NCBI GenBank assembly: GCA_004352715.1
Contig: SCFE01000070.1
Location: 1,084,873-1,148,872, forward strand
Direction of reading: 5' to 3'
Source of the DNA: Hofstenia miamia
Lineage: Eukaryota > Xenacoelomorpha > Acoela
DNA: 64,000 nucleotides
The notes under the pieces were generated by a model. It saw only the letters and a program-made list of their open reading frames with translations, did not search any database and was not told the DNA's origin. Positions 40,001 through 53,500 of this stretch are shown piece after piece. The position numbers were made by a program, and so were the translations under genes. The first letter of the stretch is position 1. Every line of letters starts with the position of its first letter.

Positions 40001-43000
40001 GTTAGGTAGACCGGTTCGGGTGGCGAATAAAGAAAGTGACCCGCTTCCCACCCTGGTTATGCTGTGCCTGTTTGTTTCAAATTAAGTACAGAATATCATG
40101 TAAACGTTGACAATCCCACAATGCTTAAATTCGTACTCTTTTGCCTAAAAGAAATAAAAATAATTTTTAATACAATGATACATTTGGGATAGGTTGGAAA
40201 TAATTATTGTCAATTGTTTTCACCTGAATTTACATTAATACTACGAAAAAGAAATTGTGCACGTCGTTTTGAATCACAAATCCATGTTCCGGCTTGTTAC
40301 GAAAACTAGCTTCGAATTTAGTTAGACTCGATGTGATGGCAATGTTCTCTCATGTCTTTAAGCAGCCTTCGATGTTATATTTTCAATTTGGATAAGTGCA
40401 ATTCGCCCTTGCGTGCGATCATTAACTAGTGAGGATAGTAATAATTTTGTAAAAATATAAACAGCCAAAAGATAATCACCAAATTGTGTATTTTTTTACA
40501 ACGGATCACTTTAATAAACTAAATTTTACGGCGGTATTCCGCACTTATAACTAGGGCAAGTCATTTTATCAAACTAAATTTTTATGTATTACATAGAAAA
40601 CCTATAAAATCAGTGACGTCAATGGTATTAGAGTTGGTAGGCTTTCATTAAATATAACAAAATTACTTTTTACTATGAAAACTTAGTATGTTTATTCTAT
40701 CAACCTTGTTTCAGAGACAGTTTTTTGAGACATACCAAAATATCTTAAATTTCTAACAATAGATTTATTTTATATTTAGAAATGATGTTTTTTTTACAAA
40801 TCCAATTCAGTTTTTTTGCTAATGAAAATCGGTGATTATGTCATTATTCTCAATGCAGTAGGCAGAATATGCCAATGATTAACATTTGTTACATTGGCTT
40901 TATCTTAGATATGTTGAATTAAAGCTATGTAAATTAATACAAATTGATTTTAAATTTTAAAAAGATCTGATTTAGATTTATCATTGTTTTACCGCCACAA
41001 ATTTTTTAATTCTAGCCCTAACCACCACAATTATGCAAATCACTACCATGGTATGCCCCACCGCGGTAGACTACAGTGTTCTGTGGCATTTGTGCATCGC
41101 ACTCATCTGTAGCATGTAAAATATATTTCAGAGCCTATTTATTAGCACATGCGCTCTCCTAGACCGTATGGACCTCATTGTAAAATGACAGTCTTTACCC
41201 TGACCTTGGCTTGCCACCCTCCATTACTGACATCCGTATGCCTAAGCTTGTTATTTTCGGGTCCATCTACTGCTTTAATTTCTGACCTTATGTAATGAGT
41301 AAAGCAGCCAAAATGCTATATGGTCTCTTTTTCTTTTTTTAAACAACATTGTTTGAAACTTACTATAAACATATTTATAAAAATTCAATATCACTCGTTG
41401 TTAGCTTTATTCTGCTGCAATAAATCACATTTTTATTAAAGCAACAGTTGGTTATGTTTTACATTTATCATGAACATGCGTCATATTTCAGTTATAAGGT
41501 CCAAGATTAGCTCATTTTCTAAGAATTTTCCCATACATGGATGAACAGTTTCAAAAATTAAATCAAATGTTAACTGTGACATTCTGGATAAATTATTGTG
41601 GAAATACTTGCTAATTTGTTCTTAGAGCATAAAATATTTATTACTTACTTAGCACTACAGTTATATTCTTACAATTTAATAAGAAAGTTTTTTGCTTCAT
41701 CATTAAGTTACATTTCAGAATGTTATAAGTTACATTTTGGTTGCTTTAGTAATGAGTTTATCGGATTGCTGTGTTACTAACATCGCTCATGGCTGAATTT
41801 ATTAAATGAAATTAAAATATTTTGTGTTTCACTGAATGAATTTTTTGAAAAATATTCTGTTAAAATCGTGCCTGCAACATTTGCAGTATTCTAAATTTTA
41901 ACAGTGACTATCTTAATAGGTAAATGGTCTACCAGAGCATCACCAAATCTTTTATGGAATTTCGCTCGCCATTTGTGCTGAAGGATTGCTTAGTGCTTGC
42001 TATCATGTCTGTCCTAACTGGTCCAATTTTCAGTTTGGTAAGTATTTTAATATTAACTTAATAATAGAATTTTCACATTTCATATTGAATATATTGTTAA
42101 AATGACTTTTGTGGTGATATTTAGACATTACGTTTATGATGACAATAGCATCCATTGGGTTGATAGCCATATACCAAAAACGTCATCCAGACATCACTCC
42201 TGCTTCTGAAAATACATTTATAACCATTGCAGTGTTCATTCTAATTGCTGTGAATGGCGTGGTAATTGTTTTTAAACATTTTTACCTTTATATTAGGCCT
42301 TTACTTATAGTACACTAAGTAAATACATCATCACATATTGTAGACAAATGATAGGCTGATCTGCAGGCTGATGTTTTATATGTATGCCAAGCGTTTTGCG
42401 TTATTCAAAAATAAATGCTAACATGCAAGTATGTGTAATAGATTCATTGCATGGATTTCTATATGTAGAAGCAATTCTGAATTTAGGGGTGTGATGTTCT
42501 TTCAGCTGTGCATACATCAATTCAAAGAATTTGATTTGAATAACATTGTTGCTATTTTCAACTATTTTGGTTTTTAATATTAGAGTTCACCTTGAATTTG
42601 GACTATAATTGTGTATCGGGCGTTTGAGAATCTTGATTTCTAACACCTACTTCTGTATTGGTTTCCTGTTTTTATACATCTTTAGAAGTATATCACTCTA
42701 AAAAAGTAGTATATTTTGAAAATTCTCACAAATGGAATTCACTATCATTTTATTTCGCGGACTCCTAAACGTATTTTTTTGAGTTTAAACTTTTCTAGCA
42801 TTTTCTCAGGTTCAGTTTATTCATTTTTCTTAAAATATAACTCCGATTGTATGTTCTAGGCGTTGAGGAAGAACGTGTTTATAATTTGAGTCCAAGTAAT
42901 CTTTTACTTGATTATTTCATTATTCCATTGTTTAACAGAGATATAGATGATTCTTAGCTTTTAAGTCAATGGCCATGATCTGTAAGTCTATTACTGCAAA

Positions 43001-44470
43001 TAAGCTATAATTGAAATCAAGGATTGTACAAGGCATTGTTATTGGAAGTCTTTTCTATTCATCATCTGTTTATTATTCATGAAAGGCCTCTGCTAATTTT
43101 CGTAGAATTTAGGTTTGAGTAATCATCAGATGTCAGTGAATGTATTTTTTTTAACAGAAGTAAGGTTGTTTCTTGAATGCCATGAATGTCGTAGATTTGT
43201 AACAGTTATAAATTAATGAGTTTTAACAATTTGTTCCTTATTATTTTTCTGAAAAATATTCAATGTTTCTTATTAAATAAGTTATTAATATAATTGTAAA
43301 CTAGAAATTTAAATATTAATTAGTAAACATAGGTCGTTGATTTGTCAAATAATTTCAGGTAACCCTTTATTTTGTTTTTCTAGTCTATTTCTTATTCTAT
43401 GTAAGTATTTATTAATCTCTGTCTGTAAAGCGTTTTTGTTTTTATTTATCACTTTAATTGATTTATTTAGCTTCTTACAGACCAGTGGTGGCTATTAGCA
43501 ATTTTTTCGTTGGCTTACTTGGTATTCATTATTGGGATTTGCTGGAAGATCTGCTTCATAGGATCTTTTAATGTTTTTAGTTCGTATTTTATGTCTTAGT
43601 AAATTTTTTATCTCGCAGATGTACTGTATGTTGAGAAATTATGTGTGCATAATGAGAATTTTAGTAGTCTGTGTGTCACACTTGTGAAAGAGCTGTGTTC
43701 GAACATAATCTTGAAAATTGATACATGCCAAGGTCAGCCTAAATATATTATATAAATTTAATGGTGATCAATTTTTTAATTTACCACATTTTTTCTTTTG
43801 ATTTAATTGTATGCTCCACATTTTTTTCATTTCAAGCTGATTGTACAAATTATTCAAATGTGGGAAGCAGTCAGGGTAAAACTATTTGACTGTAGAAGCT
43901 CCTGATAATGTCTAATGGTTTATTGAATTTTTTGTGTTTTAATGGAAACTTGTTATTATCCGATTGATGATGTATCATAGTATCATAGGTCATGAGTCCT
44001 TCTATTGACGCTTATTACGGTATTCAAGATGAAATTATGAAACAGCAGGACGCCATAAATTTGAATATTAGGTAACAAGGTATGGGATTGTGAAGTCACC
44101 TGTTCAGGGAACCAGGAGAGTTCCGCATTTATCTAATCTTGTAGATTAATTACCAGTCCAGCATAGTTTTTAAGTATCAACAAAAATGCCACTTGAGAAA
44201 TTTTCTAAACATATGTCTTTTTCTCTAATTTTTATGCCATTGTATTTCATTTTTTTGATGTAAATGTAAAAATATTTTCCAATAAATATAATCTTATTCT
44301 TTAGATTATGAAACGCTGAAATTCCACACCAGCGTAAGTTTTCGCTTTTGTTCGTCACTCTATCTTTTACTTAATTTAATGTTCATTTTTAATAATTCCA
44401 CTGGTCTAACTGAAGTTTGCTATTTTAAGTTGTATATATAAAACAGGTTCCATAAATGAGCCATCTCTAA

Positions 44471-44506
<36 letters not shown>

Positions 44507-47500
44507 GGAAATTATAATAGCTAGACAATTTTTAGTTTCTATTACAGAATAACAAGCAAATTTACAAGATTCTCCAATATTTTAGCTGATTGTGCGCAGG
44601 AAATTTTTGTAAAAAATGTTCTGACCGCTGTGACATTTTGTTTTATTTCTAACACCAAAGCTAACTACACAATAGCCACAACCTGAAACTAGAGAGCTCG
44701 CATAATGCCAATAACAATTGTTGTGGTAACAAATGCATTTTTTTCTAAAACAAAAGAGCTAGAAGTTATTGAAACATCTTTTCCGTAGGCTATGCGGTTT
44801 TAGTGGAAGTTTTGTTATTAAATTATGAAGAAATGGGTACGTACCCGTTGATGATGAAGCTGTTTAATCGTTATAGGTTTCCATTTATCTATGACATGGT
44901 TCTCTGCCCATTTTGTATATTCAATTACAAAATTTAAAATGATTTCTAGCAAACCTATTCAATGCTCTTAGATCATCTTCGAGAAACATTGGTTTCTTAG
45001 TCTGTAGATGAACCATTGTTCTGTAGATAAAATATTAGTTCAGGTTTCGAAGCATTTTTTATAAATTGCATTTCATTTTCATGAAGATAAATAAATCAGT
45101 CCTTACCATGTTTTCAAGGCAAAATAACACTGACTGGTTTAGTCAATATATTGTGCATTTTTTTGTCAATATTTTATAATCATTCATTAACTGATTATGA
45201 CCTGTCAGAAACAAATTTTTTAATCTAGTTTTACTTTTTTATCCATAAATTTGAACCAATTTACTCGGTTTTGTGAATATATAAACCCATATCTTTCTAT
45301 TTGAAAATTAATTTGTTTCAAAATTTCTGATTAGGTTATTATCTATAAATGGGTTATTACTAGGGCAACCATAAATTTCATCGTTAATGCTATAAAAGCA
45401 ATTTTAAATTTTGCATTTCCTTTATTCAGAAACATTTAATTGGTGCTAATGTTTAAATAAAATTGCCTTATCCATAATTCATAGAGCATGTTAAGTAGCA
45501 ATCAATTTTGATTTTTAAATTTGCTGATTTACATAACAATGCAATGTTGAATGAAATTTAAGAGCTTGTGCCGAAGCCTTACCATTTTTTAAGATTGCAA
45601 GGCTCATTTTAAAGCCACTTATACACATTGTAACAAAATTTCACTATTTATTATTCAATGTTTCTAGACTAAATCAATGCTGCTGATTCCAAAAATCTTA
45701 ACTATTAAATCATTTCGTTGGCTAAGAAGAGTTACGAGTTATTCTTCAGCTAGTATCACTGTAAAAATTTTCCTAATAAGACAACATAGTGTACCTATTT
45801 TTATTCTGCCTAAAACAATCTTTCTACATGTATCTAAAATTTTTCAATTGAATAAACCTAAAACCAAGTATTGGCTAAGTTATTAGGGATTCAACTTTCA
45901 AACAAACAGCAATTGAAATCGCTCATCTGCAGTTAGAAAATCACTCAACTGTTTTTCTGCCAGTGATATGATTAAATAGTTAACATTTTTTGCAATCAAC
46001 AGCAATGATTTAGTCTAGAAACATTTAAAATTGAAGATAAACAGTTTTTAGTTTTAAATTATTTTTTTTATATTCATAATTATTTTATATTTTAATACTC
46101 AATTGTTTTTTATTTTCATTCTCAGTTATTTTAGACTATCATTTTCATTTCCTGCATATTTATTGTAAACGTTCTCTTGGCGATGCTTGGATGTTACAAG
46201 TTTTACACAACGGATTCTTTCTCATTTCCAAGTTATCTCTTGGACATTTTCATTGCCAATTTGTTTATTTATGCCGTATTTTATGTTGTAATGAAGGGAT
46301 GCGTAAGTACTCTAATATTTTAGGCTTGAAATTAATTTTAGTAATCAAATGTTTTTAGTTGTAATTAATGTTCAATTCATATACTGTAAACATTTTGTAT
46401 TTACTTATTTTCACGTTTCAAATAGTTTGGTGAAAGAGAAACTCAAATCTCTCAATTTCAGAGAGTTTCATTCAACTTTTTTTCAATGTGTGTGGTTACC
46501 TATTAATGATCCATTTTTCTACAGGGTGAGGATAAAGTCACGCAAAATAGTAACACAAAAAAATATAGCTAATAAAGCAAAATACCATAATTTTTATAAA
46601 AATATGTTATCAACAATATTTTATTATTTAAATAATATTTTATTCAATATGTCTACCATTAACATTATATAAGGAAAATATTCTGTCAAATACGTTATTG
46701 TAGACATTGTTAAGAACAATATCAGAGATTAGTGATATTTTCTGTGATTGCTTGTTTCATTTCTTGTATATTTTGTGGTTTTTTGTGGAAACCCTATCCT
46801 TGAGAAAACTCCATAAATAAAAATCACAAAGATTGATATCAGGTGATTTTGGGGGCCATGTGTTATGAAGATGAAGTCCAATAATTCTGTCACCAAAATG
46901 TTTCTGTAAATGTTGCCTGGTAATTATTGCTATGTGTTGTGTGGCTCGATTTTGGTGCCATATGGTTCTGGAAATCATCCTTTTTCTCTTCAATTCTGGT
47001 ATAGCATGACTATCAATCACAAGGCAATAATTTTCCGCATTGACATTTTCTTTAAAAAAGTAGGGCTGGAGGATAAATTTTGAGGTTAACCCATACCAAA
47101 CTGTTACTTTGGGACAATGCAAAGGCTTTTCAATGCAATTGTTTGGAGGGTTTGTGGCCCAAATTCTGCAGTTCTGTGTATTTACATGATGATTCAAGTA
47201 AAAATTACATTCATCAGTCAAAAGAATGTTTCTTGTAAAGTCATCATCTTGATCGAGAAACCAATCAGCAAATTGGAAGCGTAGTCATTATTCAAAAGTT
47301 CATGGTGAATTTTTAATTTATAGGGATACAATTGAAGTCTTCTCTTTAATATTGAAAGAACACTTTTTTGACGTATTCCAGCTATTTTTGAGAATGAGCG
47401 ACTTGAGCATGACCCAACAGCAGAACTGAATTTGAACAATCTCCATTGCATTTTTAACATCTTGCTCAACATCTTCATCCAGGGAAGGCCGGCCACTTCT

Positions 47501-50500
47501 TGGAGCATCAGCTACTGATCCAGTTCTTTTAAACTTATTAACCAATCGTGTTACAGTTGATTCTGGAAATGGTTTCTTATGCAGACCCCTTTGAGTCTTG
47601 AATACACGAATAGCTGCAGTTGCGCTTTGACCATTTTGGTGAAAAAAACTCTTAATAGCACTTCATCTTCGGTTGACAGTTTGGACATTATAACTTGCTA
47701 AAAATAATAATGAATGCATCATAACAAATTCCCATTTCTATAGTATATTTTAATGTTACTAAAAATAGATTGAGGAATTCCCTAGAAAAATAAATTAACA
47801 AATTACTTTTTGCATGACTTTATCCTGACCCTGTAGGTCTGCTTGTTGCAGCTAAATTGTGCAATATTTTTATATTTAAATTCAGTGTTTGCAACCGGGT
47901 TTCAAAAAATGAACTAATGTCCTATTTAACCTAGAAAGAAAGGCGTGACCCAATAAAACAGTAAAATAGAAGTCAGATGGCCGTATTTATTACAAGTTTT
48001 AAACCAAAAAACAATATGGGAAAATAGTGTATATTTAATCAAAACGAATAGTATAATTAAATTGACTTTACAATGGCCAATGGTTATTTATTTAAATAAA
48101 CTTTTACTTTATATTTTTACAGGGTTATATGGTACATTTGGTGACGCTGTTTTAACTCTGATTCTATAGAAAATTTTTAAGCACCCTCGCGACCTCAATG
48201 GGTTTGGAATATCTTTGCAAATGTTAAGAAACCGTAAAAGTTCCTTGTTGCTTCCACGGTCTCAAAACCTTACAAATACTTGAACACTAGGTTTGGAGAG
48301 AATTTAAATCTTTTTCAAAAATTCGAATTTTTCAAAGAAAAGTTGTTAATCTTTTCTACAACCTCTGCCTAACCCTAAAACCCTAACCCTGCCACAGCAA
48401 TTTCAAATTTCCTAATAAGCTTGTAGAAATTTAATTATAAATGTGGGAAAAAAGTTTGTCATTTAAAAACAACTCCAGGTTGCTTAAGGTTAATGTAAAA
48501 ATCAATATTTCCAATAATTTTGAAATAATATCTTTTATTATGGACAGACTGTTTTTCCAAAGTTTCGACAATTTTTTCTTGGCATTTTGAAAAAAAATTG
48601 GGAATCCTGAGATATAACCAAACCTATTGGTGAATGTGCTCGAACAAACTGTTGGAGGTTTGTAGAAAAGTGTGTTGTGGCTGTAGGGCTTGAAAATATT
48701 TATGATTTTCCTTTGAAAATTCCAATTTTTAGAATAGTTTTAAATTCGCAACATTCCTTATGTTCATGTAATCAGGGAATGTAAGGCTCATTAGAAAAAC
48801 AACTAGTCTATTTTGTTTTTCATATATAGACCGGAGTTGGAGCCGACCACCAACCGATTTGTCACCGACCGCATGCGGGTTTAGAATAATTATTAAGGCC
48901 GGTGAAAATATATCGTTCTCAACCTGCCGAATTTTTATCCAGAAAATATTACAATTGGTCAATATCAGAGTCAAGACAAAGACTAATCGATTTATTTTGT
49001 AGGAAGTGTTTTAAACAACATTTTGAAAAATGGTGTGTATATGTAAACCTCTTTGCATGTAGATTTAGTTGGACCGACATTAATAATTCAGTCTTACACG
49101 AATCATTTCCGAGATATTGCTACCAATGAGTCATTAAGAGTACTAAGGAAAGTTTTTTCTAACGATCAATGGCCACAGTATTTTCTATAATTTTATATTT
49201 TTATATTTTTCTATATATTTGATTTATAACTTTTGTTGAATATACAATTCTGTGCCTTTTTCAATGTTCTTTTTATGAGGTAATATGAGATGCAAATTTA
49301 CATTTTTGCCTGCCCAAACCGGCATAATTATTTTCAGCAGGTTCCAGTTATGATATAGACTAACTAAGTATCGTATTTAGAAGAAAGAATTTCAAATAAA
49401 GTTTTTGCTCTCTTTGCAAGTGGTATTTGGTCTACTCGCACTCCTTTCTTGGATATTTGCTCTGAGTTTTTTTACAACCGCAACATCAGATTGGAAAGTA
49501 TTATTTTGAATAAAAGCTTTTTTAAATCAACTTTATGACACTGAATCATCTGCCCTTGCTATTTTTTATATATATTTCAGCAAAGTAATGGGATTTTGAC
49601 AACATTCAACTTCAATTTCTTTGTAACTTTGTGCAACAGTTATAAAAAGTATTTGTGAATACACTAATTTTTTTTAGGGAAATTTGACCTTTTATAATTT
49701 TTTCATATATTGTTTATTTATTGAGATGATTTTCAGCATGCCCCTGCATAAGAACATAGGTTTAAAACAATATATCTGATGATAATCACATGAGAAAATT
49801 AGAATTAACAATACAAAAATGGATTCCAGTGCCAAAAATATAAATGAAGACGTTTACTGACTGTTGATGGTAAGAAAGTTGTCCATTCTAATCCCTCAGA
49901 AAGGTGATTTCTGCAAGTGAATCTCATTCTACTTCATTTGAGCCTTTGCCTACTATTATGTCCAGAACTGATGCTGAAGTTTCACAGAAGAAAGATTGTT
50001 AAATATAAAGAATCTTTATTTTGAATTGTATGTGTAACTGAAACGAAATGGCAAATAGAAGTCTTCGAAATTTATGAAAAATTTCAAAGATTGCACGTAT
50101 TTAACAGCATTGTAAAATAGAAATAATACATTACTCATGACAATTTCATACCTGCATGAGAGAAGTTTGGGTGTACTTTGAAAAGTTGTGGGAGAACTTT
50201 AAGTGATTTATTGGTTTATTGTCTTGAATTTGATCAAAGTAGCTCTTTCAAGAGCAATGTTTCTTTCAATCAGAATGCTATCTATGCTGTATACAAAAGA
50301 AGCAATTTTCAAAGTCTTTTGCATGCAAGTGTGTCCAAAAAATTGAACTGTTTTAATTTTTTGAAATTTTTCCTTATTTCGGTTGGGAATAAGAAAAGCC
50401 TATTATTTTTTTGAAGTACGAATGGATCTTATTGCCTTACATGATAGATCAATATATTTTTGTTTTACTTCGCTACTGTTTCTGGCGTTCGCGCCTAGCT

Positions 50501-53500
50501 TTAATTTCCTTAGGTTATCTCAAAACTATTTGATATTTGGTAAAAGTGATAAGAGTTTTTACCTATAAATATACTGATTGTCAAACAAACGAAAATGTTA
50601 TTTTTTGTTGGCATAGTGCAGGAAGATGAATCTATAAAATTATACAAATGCTTTTAGCTTAACCAAATTTTGTAATGGACTTTGTCTTCATTTGTTATTC
50701 ACAAATTAATGTAGAAAATTTGTATAAAATTTTGAAGAAACTAGATTTTGATGGATCTAATGATATTTTAATATATTTTCAAAGACAGCCTGGGAAAGCC
50801 ATGCTACGATTTATGCAGAGAAATTCTTTTATTGACAAGAAAAACTTTATTTCTCAAATTTAGTTATTTTTAATAAATATTTAAGAAATGTTATAATAAT
50901 GAACATTTTGTTTAAATTGTTGTAATGAAAGCCTAAATTTCTCATAATGTTCTATTTTTAATGTAATATTTGTTGACGCCGTAAATAAACAATTTTTTAT
51001 ATCTTCTGTTAGACGTATTTTTGTATTTTTAGCTCAGCCCTGCAGCTTCACGAAACTCCAATATGGACTGTAGTCTTTTGGATTTCTATGACTACCACGA
51101 CATCTGGCATTTTCTTTCTGCATTTGCATTGTTCTTTTCATTCATGGTAAGTAAGCAACAGAACATCAAGTAGATTATCATTTTTCAATTTTTATCAAAA
51201 ACCTAATTTGAATAATGATTTTAAAAAATTCAATCAAGTTTAGAATGGAATTTTTTCAGCTTCATTAGAATTGTAGTATTGTATAAATTTTAAGTTAAGC
51301 TCATAGCAGAGCTAGTTACAATTACAGATCTATGTCTGCTACAAAATTTCATGAAAACCGTTAATGAAGAAGCATTGCATTTGGCTTTGTGCTCAGTTGT
51401 GCTTATTACCCGGATATCCCTTATTTTTTTCATTGAATATCCTTTCATCCAGAAATCAACACTTAAGAAAATCTAACAAACAAGAAGATATCATTTGCAA
51501 ACAGTGGTGTCGCGTTTTTAGGGGCCATGGGTCCCAGCCCCACTGGAGAATCTTTTAAATATATAACTAAAACTCTAAATATTTGAAGAGAATGCAAACT
51601 TCCATTTTTGTAGTGATTATATAATTTTGCTTGCTATTTCTGTTGACATCTCTAGAATTACAGCTATGTTTTCACTGTGATTTTTAACCCTCTGATGCAT
51701 AAGCGATTTTGTATCATTCTTCCATGACCAGAGTCCATTAGACTCTGTACAAGATTTAGTAATGAAAACTTTGCTCTCTTAATGTATGGTAGTATGTCAA
51801 ACTTTTTTTAGATTACCAGCATACATGAAATGTTGGTTATATAAACAAATAAGACTATATAATGAATATTTACAGTTCCAATACAGTTATTAAGACCATA
51901 AATTACATGTAGCAAGCACAATTCACACAACAAAGGGGGCGTTGGTGGGATCGACATACAGGTTTTTCGCAACACTGACAAGTCTGATGTTTTTATTTCA
52001 TCTTTATACATGCAAAGATGACAGCAACCTCTCTGACTTTCTTGTATCCCAAGTGATGTAATGCCAGCTCTTCTGAATGGAGACCCATTTTATTGGCACG
52101 TGTCAATAGCCAAAGCTGGAGCAGAATTTACTCATATTTTTCAAGTTTCAGTCTTCTATGATGCGACTATCCGGCTTCAAAATCAGGATATTTAGATCGA
52201 AATATAACATAACTGTTTATACCTGATAATTTTAAAATATTATAAAATTGAAGCATCGGCCAAAGCGCGTCTTTTTTGACCACTATTCGTGTGATACATC
52301 TGGTCTACCGCATCCACTGATCCCCTTGTGACATTATAGTCCATAATCAACATCGGCTTTCCACTAACAGGATCGATTTCTTTATCATCGTGCATGATTT
52401 ATAAAAGAATCACATTTTTCTTCTTTTTCGATTGAAAATTGACAATGGCCAAACATCCCTCAAAAGCAAAGGTTGATGAACCGATTTGCTCATTATCTTG
52501 TAATAATGCAGGTGGAATTTCCCTTCGATTTTGTTTGACTGTACCTAAAAGTGTGATATTGTTGGAGCTCAATTCTCGTGCCAAATCAGCGGAGGTAATN
52601 ATCGATTTGCTCATTAGCTTGTAATAATGCAGGTGGAATTTCTCTTCGATTTTGTTTGAATGTACCTAAAAATGTGATATTGTTGGAGCTCAATTCTCAT
52701 GCCAAATCAGCGGAGGTTAAATAATTGTCGCATGTTATATTTCTGCCTGAAGCGTAAATAGAAACTGTTCCTGCTGGTTTTTTCATAAACTTTGCTACTT
52801 CAAAGGCACATGGATGTGTATATAATTAAAATAGTACCTCATAGTTAATCTACAATGAATGATGTAAGAGGATCTTGAGTACTAGAGTATAGTTCTGACA
52901 TGTCGCAGAATGATATCACGGAAAGTAACGTACAGGTTCAGATGGACCCTGCTTATGTATCAGAGGGTTAGGAACTTGGTCTATTTAATGCATTAATTTT
53001 CTGGCATAATTTTGAAAAGTGGCATTATGCGGAGCTTCATCATGTTAAATCATTTATAAATCAAAGTGTATAAATTGTTGCTTGTTAGTGCTAAAAAATC
53101 GAATTGTGTGTTACTATTAATTGAGATGGTTTGTAATGTTAGCACATACCCTCAAATTTCGATTTATCTTTTCAAGAACCAAATATTCCATTGAATGTTG
53201 TATCATATCATTTACGAAATTGCAGAAAATCTGCTAGTGGTCCAAATGCTTTAGCATTTTGAGTATATATATCATGTGCTGCATGTTATAAAATAGCAGA
53301 TGTTTGTCCTTTGGCGAAGGTTGAAATGGCAAGATCCGTAAATCATATGTTAGGAATAAGCATCACCTCGTCAAGATTATTTGAGACATCATATACAAAT
53401 ATGTTATTTCTCCTGCAATTGCAGAAAATGGCGATAGCTATCAATTTGCTTATGAGAAAAATTTATCAACAATTGATTGCCTTGCGACAGTTCAAACTCA

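Noticed and set aside
51505-51555. Possible hAT-like end (CAGTGGTGTCGCG...CCCCACTGG)
   Set aside because: Short GC-rich patch without a matching partner end or target duplication.
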